DNA from: an uncultured Oscillospiraceae bacterium
GTDB taxonomy: Bacteria; Bacillota; Clostridia; Oscillospirales; Oscillospiraceae
Reading direction: 5' to 3'
Length of the DNA: 8,599 nt
Assembly (NCBI GenBank): GCA_910584285.1
Contig: CAJTYK010000070.1
Location: forward strand, 1 to 8,599
Part shown: positions 5,614 to 8,599 of the stretch, one piece after another
Layout of the letters: each line of letters begins with the position of its first letter
How positions within the stretch are numbered: position 1 is the stretch's first letter
Position numbers and translations under genes: made by a program
The notes under the pieces: model-generated
Databases searched by the model: none
Seen by the model: the letters and a program-made list of their open reading frames with translations, nothing else
Told to the model about the DNA's origin: nothing

Positions 5614-5643
5614 ATTATAAACAATCGGGGGCGCATATGTCAA
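5614..5643 (-). promoter_or_regulatory. Consensus promoter of the PilZ gene
   Basis: On the - strand TTGACA (5638-5643) and TATAAT (5614-5619) are both perfect, separated by 18 bases. The start near 5607 gives a leader of about 47 bases. The -35 lies only seven bases past the cotransporter stop, in the space where a terminator for that gene would be expected. Confidence 0.88.
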
Positions 5644-5650
5644 TACCCCA

Positions 5651-7423
5651 TCACTCCCCGGCGGGGGTAGTGAGATATTTGTCCCGGTAGCAAGCCAGCC
5701 ACCGGCGGAATTCCGGCTGATCCCCCTGGCGCACGCCCCGGGTATAGTCGTGGAACTGTAGATCGCCATCCCGCAGCTCCAGCACCGCCAGGGCCACGTT
5801 GGAGCAGTGGGCGGCCACCCGCTCGAAGTCGGTGATGAGATCGTTGAACACGAAGCCCACCTCCAGCGTGCACGTGCCGTTTTGCAGCCGCCGGATGTGG
5901 CGCAGCTTCATGCCCTCCAGCATGGTGCTGATGACCTCCTCCAGGGGCTCCACCCGGCCGGCCAGCGCCATGTCCTCCTGAACCAGGGCCTGCTGGGCCA
6001 GCGCGACGATCTCCCGCACCGCGTTCACCGCCCGATTGAGATCCGCCACCCCGCTGGCGGAGAAGTCCAGCTCCTTGTCGATGATCTCCCTGGCCAGCTC
6101 CGCGATGTGCACCGCGTGGTCAGAGATGCGCTCCAGATCCGTCAGACAGTGGAGGTAGTGGGAGCTGATAACGGTCTGCTGCTCGTCCAGCCCCCGGCTG
6201 TTCAGGTGGAACAGGTAGGTGCCGATCCGATCCTCATACCGATCCACCACGTTCTCCCGGCCCATGATTTTCTCATATTTCTCCGGGTTGAAAGCGCTGA
6301 ACAGATCCATCGAGCGGTTCAGGTTCTTGAAGGAGGCGGCGGCCATCCGCTCCACCGTCCGGCCGCACTGCTCCAGCGCCAGGGGCGGGTAGTTCAGGAA
6401 CCGCTCGTCCAGCAGGTTCTCCTGAAACTCCTCGTCCTCCTCGGAGCTGTCCTCCCGCACCGTCAACACCGCCAGCCGCACCAGCACCCCCGTGAACGGG
6501 AGCTGCACCAGAGTGGCGGCCACCTTGAACACCGTGTTGAACACGGCGATGCCGAAGGGATTGGCGGCCTGAGCCATGAAGTCCATGGGCACAAAGGCGT
6601 GGAGCAGGTAGAAGGGGATCATAAACAGCGCGGATCCCACAATATTAAAATATAAGTAGATGACGGCGGTGCGCTTGCCGTTGGGATTGGCCCCGATGGC
6701 GGACAGCAGCACCGGCACGCAGGCACCGATACACATACCCAGCACCATGGGCACCGCCACCTCATAGCTGATGGCCCCGGTGACGGACAGGGCCTGCAAA
6801 ATACCGATGGAGGCGGAGGAGGACTGGATCACGGCGGTGACGATAAGGCCGATGATCAGGGACACCGCCGGGTTGGAGGCCGCGGAAATGAACTGGAGAA
6901 ACGCCTGGTTGGTGCGCAGGGGATCCATGGCAGAGCTCATGGCCTGCATCCCGCTCATGAGGACGGAAAAGGCCAGTAGAATCAGCCCCACATTTTTCTT
7001 AGTCTGCTTTCGGCAGAAGAAGAACAGCACGATCCCCACAAAGGCCACGGCGGCAAAAACGGTGGCGGAGGTAAAGCCGCCCCCGCCCTCCACGTCGGCC
7101 AGGGTGAGGATCCAGCCGGTGGCGGTGGTGCCGATGTTGGCCCCCATGACGATGCCCACCGCGTTGGACAGCTGCATAATGCCCGCGTTGACAAAGCCCA
7201 CCACCATCACCGTGGTGGCGGAGGAGGACTGGATCACCGCCGTCACCAGCGCACCCAGCAGCACCCCCTTCACGGGGTTAGAGGTCAGTCTGCCCAAAAT
7301 GGTTTCCAGGCGGCTGCCCGCCACCTTTTTCAGCCCGTCCCCCAACAGGCTCATGCCGAACAAGAAAAAGGCCAGCCCGCCCAGCAGCGAGATCACGTCC
7401 GCAATGCCCATAGGCTCGTTCAT
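5651..7423 (-). CDS. Na/Pi cotransporter family protein with C-terminal PhoU-like domain
   Basis: The 590-residue protein belongs to the NptA/YjbB group, which couples sodium entry to phosphate movement across the membrane. The membrane part (about 8-325) shows the inverted-repeat signature twice, QSSSATT (65-71) and QSSSASI (200-206), with GANIGTT (94-100) after the first and GMCIGACVPV (229-238) in the matching place after the second. An acidic linker EDSSEEDEEFQE (324-335) joins it to a helical PhoU-like domain (about 350-555) with two PhoU-type motifs, DLERISDHAVHIAE (429-442) and DFERVAAHCSNVA (532-544). The start is uncertain. ATG 7423 touches the GGGAAGGG site, whereas Met5 (ATG 7411) stands 12 bases from it; initiation at 7411 would lose four residues only. 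No terminator follows, so readthrough into the PilZ gene is possible. A direct role in phosphate uptake is likely but not proven by sequence. Confidence 0.93.
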   Translation of the reverse strand: MNEPMGIADVISLLGGLAFFLFGMSLLGDGLKKVAGSRLETILGRLTSNPVKGVLLGALVTAVIQSSSATTVMVVGFVNAGIMQLSNAVGIVMGANIGTTATGWILTLADVEGGGGFTSATVFAAVAFVGIVLFFFCRKQTKKNVGLILLAFSVLMSGMQAMSSAMDPLRTNQAFLQFISAASNPAVSLIIGLIVTAVIQSSSASIGILQALSVTGAISYEVAVPMVLGMCIGACVPVLLSAIGANPNGKRTAVIYLYFNIVGSALFMIPFYLLHAFVPMDFMAQAANPFGIAVFNTVFKVAATLVQLPFTGVLVRLAVLTVREDSSEEDEEFQENLLDERFLNYPPLALEQCGRTVERMAAASFKNLNRSMDLFSAFNPEKYEKIMGRENVVDRYEDRIGTYLFHLNSRGLDEQQTVISSHYLHCLTDLERISDHAVHIAELAREIIDKELDFSASGVADLNRAVNAVREIVALAQQALVQEDMALAGRVEPLEEVISTMLEGMKLRHIRRLQNGTCTLEVGFVFNDLITDFERVAAHCSNVALAVLELRDGDLQFHDYTRGVRQGDQPEFRRWLACYRDKYLTTPAGE

Positions 7424-7447
7424 CCCTTCCCGGCGGCTTCCGCCGCC
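7424..7447 (-). promoter_or_regulatory. Leader hairpin and Shine-Dalgarno site of the cotransporter
   Basis: On the - strand GGCGGC-GGAA-GCCGCC (7432-7447) forms a 6-bp stem with a GGAA tetraloop. GGGAAGGG (7424-7431) follows directly and itself touches ATG 7423. The spacing favours initiation at the second ATG (7411) unless the first is used inefficiently. Confidence 0.5.
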
Positions 7448-7509
7448 CCATGGTGGGTCACTTCCTGCTGTGGTTTTTGCGCTCTGCCGCAGCCCGCGGT
7501 AATGATAAT

Positions 7510-7518
7510 ATTATAACA
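7510..7518 (-). promoter_or_regulatory. Extended -10 promoter of the cotransporter
   Basis: On the - strand TGTTATAAT is a perfect extended -10 (TG at 7517-7518, TATAAT at 7510-7515). I see no good -35 at 16-18 bases, which is acceptable for an extended -10 promoter. The leader would be about 80 bases long. Confidence 0.6.
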
Positions 7519-7705
7519 TACCCCGCCCCCAATTTCCCAGCGTTTTTAGAAATTCTATAAACTGTCGGGTTTCGCCGGTCGAAACCGGGGGAAATTTGGT
7601 GGAAACAGAAAAAGCAGGCACAGAACCCCTCCCCTTTGCCCGGAAGGTTCCCGCCGGGGCAGGCTGGGCGAACCCCGGCAGGATCCCATGGACCGCGAAA
7701 AAATG
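7519..7705. other. Divergent intergenic stretch with no credible gene
   Basis: This is the middle of the 442-base gap between the cotransporter and lipoprotein starts. It begins AT-rich near the cotransporter promoter and becomes GC-rich toward the lipoprotein promoter. It contains two hairpins without T tracts, 7568-7574/7580-7586 (GGTTTCG/CGAAACC, loop 5) and 7653-7659/7673-7679 (GCCGGGG/CCCCGGC, loop 13). Open frames crossing it lack start sites and protein-like composition. Confidence 0.6.
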
Positions 7706-7734
7706 TGGACAATTCCGCCGGATTGTGCTACACT
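7706..7734 (+). promoter_or_regulatory. Promoter of the lipoprotein gene
   Basis: TGGACA (7706-7711), a 17-base spacer and TACACT (7729-7734), with TG one base before the -10, make a reasonable extended promoter. A start near 7741 predicts a leader of about 125 bases. Confidence 0.65.
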
Positions 7735-7740
7735 TCACTC

Positions 7741-7865
7741 ACGCAACTATGAGGAAAGAAGGCGTGCTTTCCCACGTCCGCGGGCCGTGGGCTCCGCTCT
7801 GCCGCGCCGGACGCGGAGGACGGGCGGCGGCTCCTGCCTATTTGAGAAAAAGAGGTGCATTTTTT
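7741..7865 (+). promoter_or_regulatory. Long GC-rich structured leader of the lipoprotein gene
   Basis: The leader can form CCCACG/CGTGGG (7771-7776 and 7786-7791), then either CTCCGC/GCGGAG (7792-7797 and 7813-7818) or the competing CCGCG/CGCGG (7802-7806 and 7812-7816). It ends in an unstructured A-rich run with GAGGTG as ribosome site. I match it to no known riboswitch. The alternative pairings could be regulatory or merely a result of high GC. Confidence 0.35.
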
Positions 7866-8423
7866 ATGAAACGGCTGGCTTCCATTCTTTTGGCTTTGAC
7901 GATGGCCCTGGCCCTGGCCGCCTGCGGCGAGGGCGGGTTAAGCCTCACCCCCGGCGGCGGCAGCGGCGAGCCCGGCCTGAAAACGGGCTTTGTGGGCGAC
8001 ACCCTGTCCACCTACTGGTTCGACTTCACGGTGAACGACGCCTACAGCTGCGCCCAGTACGGCAGCCACATCGCCAGCGCCGGGAACAAGCTGGTGGTAG
8101 CCGCCATCACCCTGAAAAACACCTGCGGCGAGTCCGTGGATATGTGGGGGGACGACTTCGCCATCCTCTGGGACGACCCGGACGAGGACAGCGGCGCCGC
8201 GCCGGCCCTCCCCGCCGGGATCAGTGACGATCAGTTCCCCGACGAATATGTCCTAAAGATCAACGAAACCAGGGCCGGCACGGCCATTTATGAGGTGCCG
8301 GAGGACTTCCGGGATTTTGTCATCGCCTTCCAGGAGATCTACGAGGACACCGAGAACCCGGATAACCTGGACGGCAAGGAGGGGAGCACCTTCTTCGTCT
8401 CCTTCACCGCTGAGGAAAAATAA
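7866..8423 (+). CDS. Small acidic lipoprotein, DUF4352-like
   Basis: The 185-residue protein begins MKRLASILLALTMALALAAC, a lipoprotein signal peptide with Lys-Arg head, hydrophobic core and lipobox LAAC; Cys20 would be lipidated and anchor it outside the membrane. A Gly/Ser/Pro-rich linker (21-38) leads to one beta-rich domain (about 45-182) whose opening, WFDFTVNDAYSC then LVVAAITLKNTCGESVDMWGDDFAIL, resembles the immunoglobulin-like DUF4352 fold found in many Firmicute lipoproteins. Cys62 and Cys87 could form a disulfide. The domain is rich in Asp and Glu. Function of the family is not established. ATG 7866 is chosen because the signal peptide starts there and GAGGTG lies eight bases upstream, although the frame is open for another 90 codons upstream. 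It is a single-gene transcript ending at its own terminator. The DUF4352 match is by pattern only. Confidence 0.85.
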   Translation: MKRLASILLALTMALALAACGEGGLSLTPGGGSGEPGLKTGFVGDTLSTYWFDFTVNDAYSCAQYGSHIASAGNKLVVAAITLKNTCGESVDMWGDDFAILWDDPDEDSGAAPALPAGISDDQFPDEYVLKINETRAGTAIYEVPEDFRDFVIAFQEIYEDTENPDNLDGKEGSTFFVSFTAEEK

Positions 8424-8434
8424 ATCACCTGCGG

Positions 8435-8458
8435 AAAAGGGCCGTCCGGCCCTTTTTT
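8435..8458 (+). terminator. Intrinsic terminator of the lipoprotein gene
   Basis: AAAAGGGCC (8435-8443) pairs with GGCCCTTTT (8448-8456) over a GTCC loop, and the T run reaches six bases (8453-8458). It lies 11 bases after the TAA stop and separates the lipoprotein from the following gene. Confidence 0.93.
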
Positions 8459-8483
8459 GCGCCCTGAAAAGGAGGAGTTTTCC

Positions 8484-8599
8484 ATGCTGTTCGACACTCA
8501 CGCTCACTACGATTCCCGCCAGTTCGACGCCGACCGGGACGCGGTGCTGTCCGTCCTGCCCAGCCAGGGGGTGGGGCTGGTGGTCAACCCCGGCTGCGA
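8484..8599 (+). CDS. TatD-family metal-dependent hydrolase/DNase, N-terminal part (3' end outside window)
   Basis: The first 38 codons begin MLFDTHAHYDSRQFDADRDA and continue to LVVNPGC at the window edge. DTHAH (residues 4-8) gives the HxH metal pair (His6, His8) that opens TatD and related amidohydrolase-fold enzymes, and the FDADRDAVL spacing is typical of TatD. These proteins are about 250-260 residues long and act as metal-dependent nucleases, often on DNA 3' ends. ATG 8484 has GGAGG (8471-8475) eight bases upstream, 12 bases past the terminator T run. No separate promoter is evident between the terminator and the start, so it may depend on readthrough or on a promoter within the terminator region. 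Confidence 0.88.
   Translation, partial: MLFDTHAHYDSRQFDADRDAVLSVLPSQGVGLVVNPGC

Noticed and set aside
7653..7679. GC-rich hairpin as a terminator in the divergent gap
   Set aside because: No T tract follows on either strand and no gene ends nearby.
7458..7738. Two overlapping small - strand frames (84 and 75 codons) in the divergent gap
   Set aside because: Neither has a ribosome site or a recognisable protein pattern, and they cross the cotransporter promoter.
7596..7865. 90-codon upstream extension of the lipoprotein frame
   Set aside because: The lipoprotein signal peptide must be N-terminal and starts exactly at ATG 7866. The upstream residues are Arg/Gly/Pro-rich noise.

Overview
The window looks like a chromosomal segment from a GC-rich gut Firmicute, most likely an Oscillospiraceae relative of Flavonifractor, Lawsonibacter or Pseudoflavonifractor. 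This is inferred from strongly GC-biased third positions, AGGAGG-type ribosome binding sites, near-consensus TTGACA/TATAAT promoters and gene content (GH112 phosphorylase, GH88 hydrolase, KduI, Na/Pi cotransporter with a PhoU-like tail). No replication, phage, plasmid, CRISPR, rRNA or tRNA signature was found.

Left part (1-4036), host-glycan catabolism. The 3' third of a GH112 galactosyl-HexNAc phosphorylase (+ strand) ends at a perfect 58-bp palindromic terminator. Convergent to it is a two-gene operon on the - strand: unsaturated glucuronyl hydrolase (GH88) followed by 5-keto-4-deoxyuronate isomerase (kduI). An AraC-family regulator is transcribed divergently from the operon, and recognisable promoters lie in both directions in the 178-bp gap. 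The hydrolase removes the unsaturated uronic acid from lyase-generated glycosaminoglycan disaccharides, and KduI isomerises the rearranged product. The lyase, sulfatase, KduD and KDG kinase/aldolase steps are not in the window. Between kduI and the terminator sits a 151-bp hairpin-rich insert, flanked by two copies of the last nine kduI codons (stop included).

Middle part (4059-7423), all on the - strand. From right to left along the transcripts there is a Na/Pi cotransporter with a C-terminal PhoU-like domain, a PilZ-domain protein (probable cyclic-di-GMP receptor) and a small zinc-ribbon protein of unknown function. The last two have their own near-perfect promoters and hairpin terminators. 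The cotransporter has an extended -10 promoter and no obvious terminator, so readthrough into the PilZ gene is possible.

Right part (7424-8599). A 442-bp divergent intergenic region leads on the + strand to a small acidic lipoprotein (DUF4352-like), a textbook terminator, and the first 38 codons of a TatD-family metal-dependent hydrolase cut by the window end.

I do not see a clearly new defence or mobile system. The strongest unexplained structure is the duplicated kduI 3' end around a cluster of tight three-base-loop hairpins. After that come the uncharacterised zinc-ribbon protein and a repeated arrangement of small hairpins immediately upstream of Shine-Dalgarno sites.
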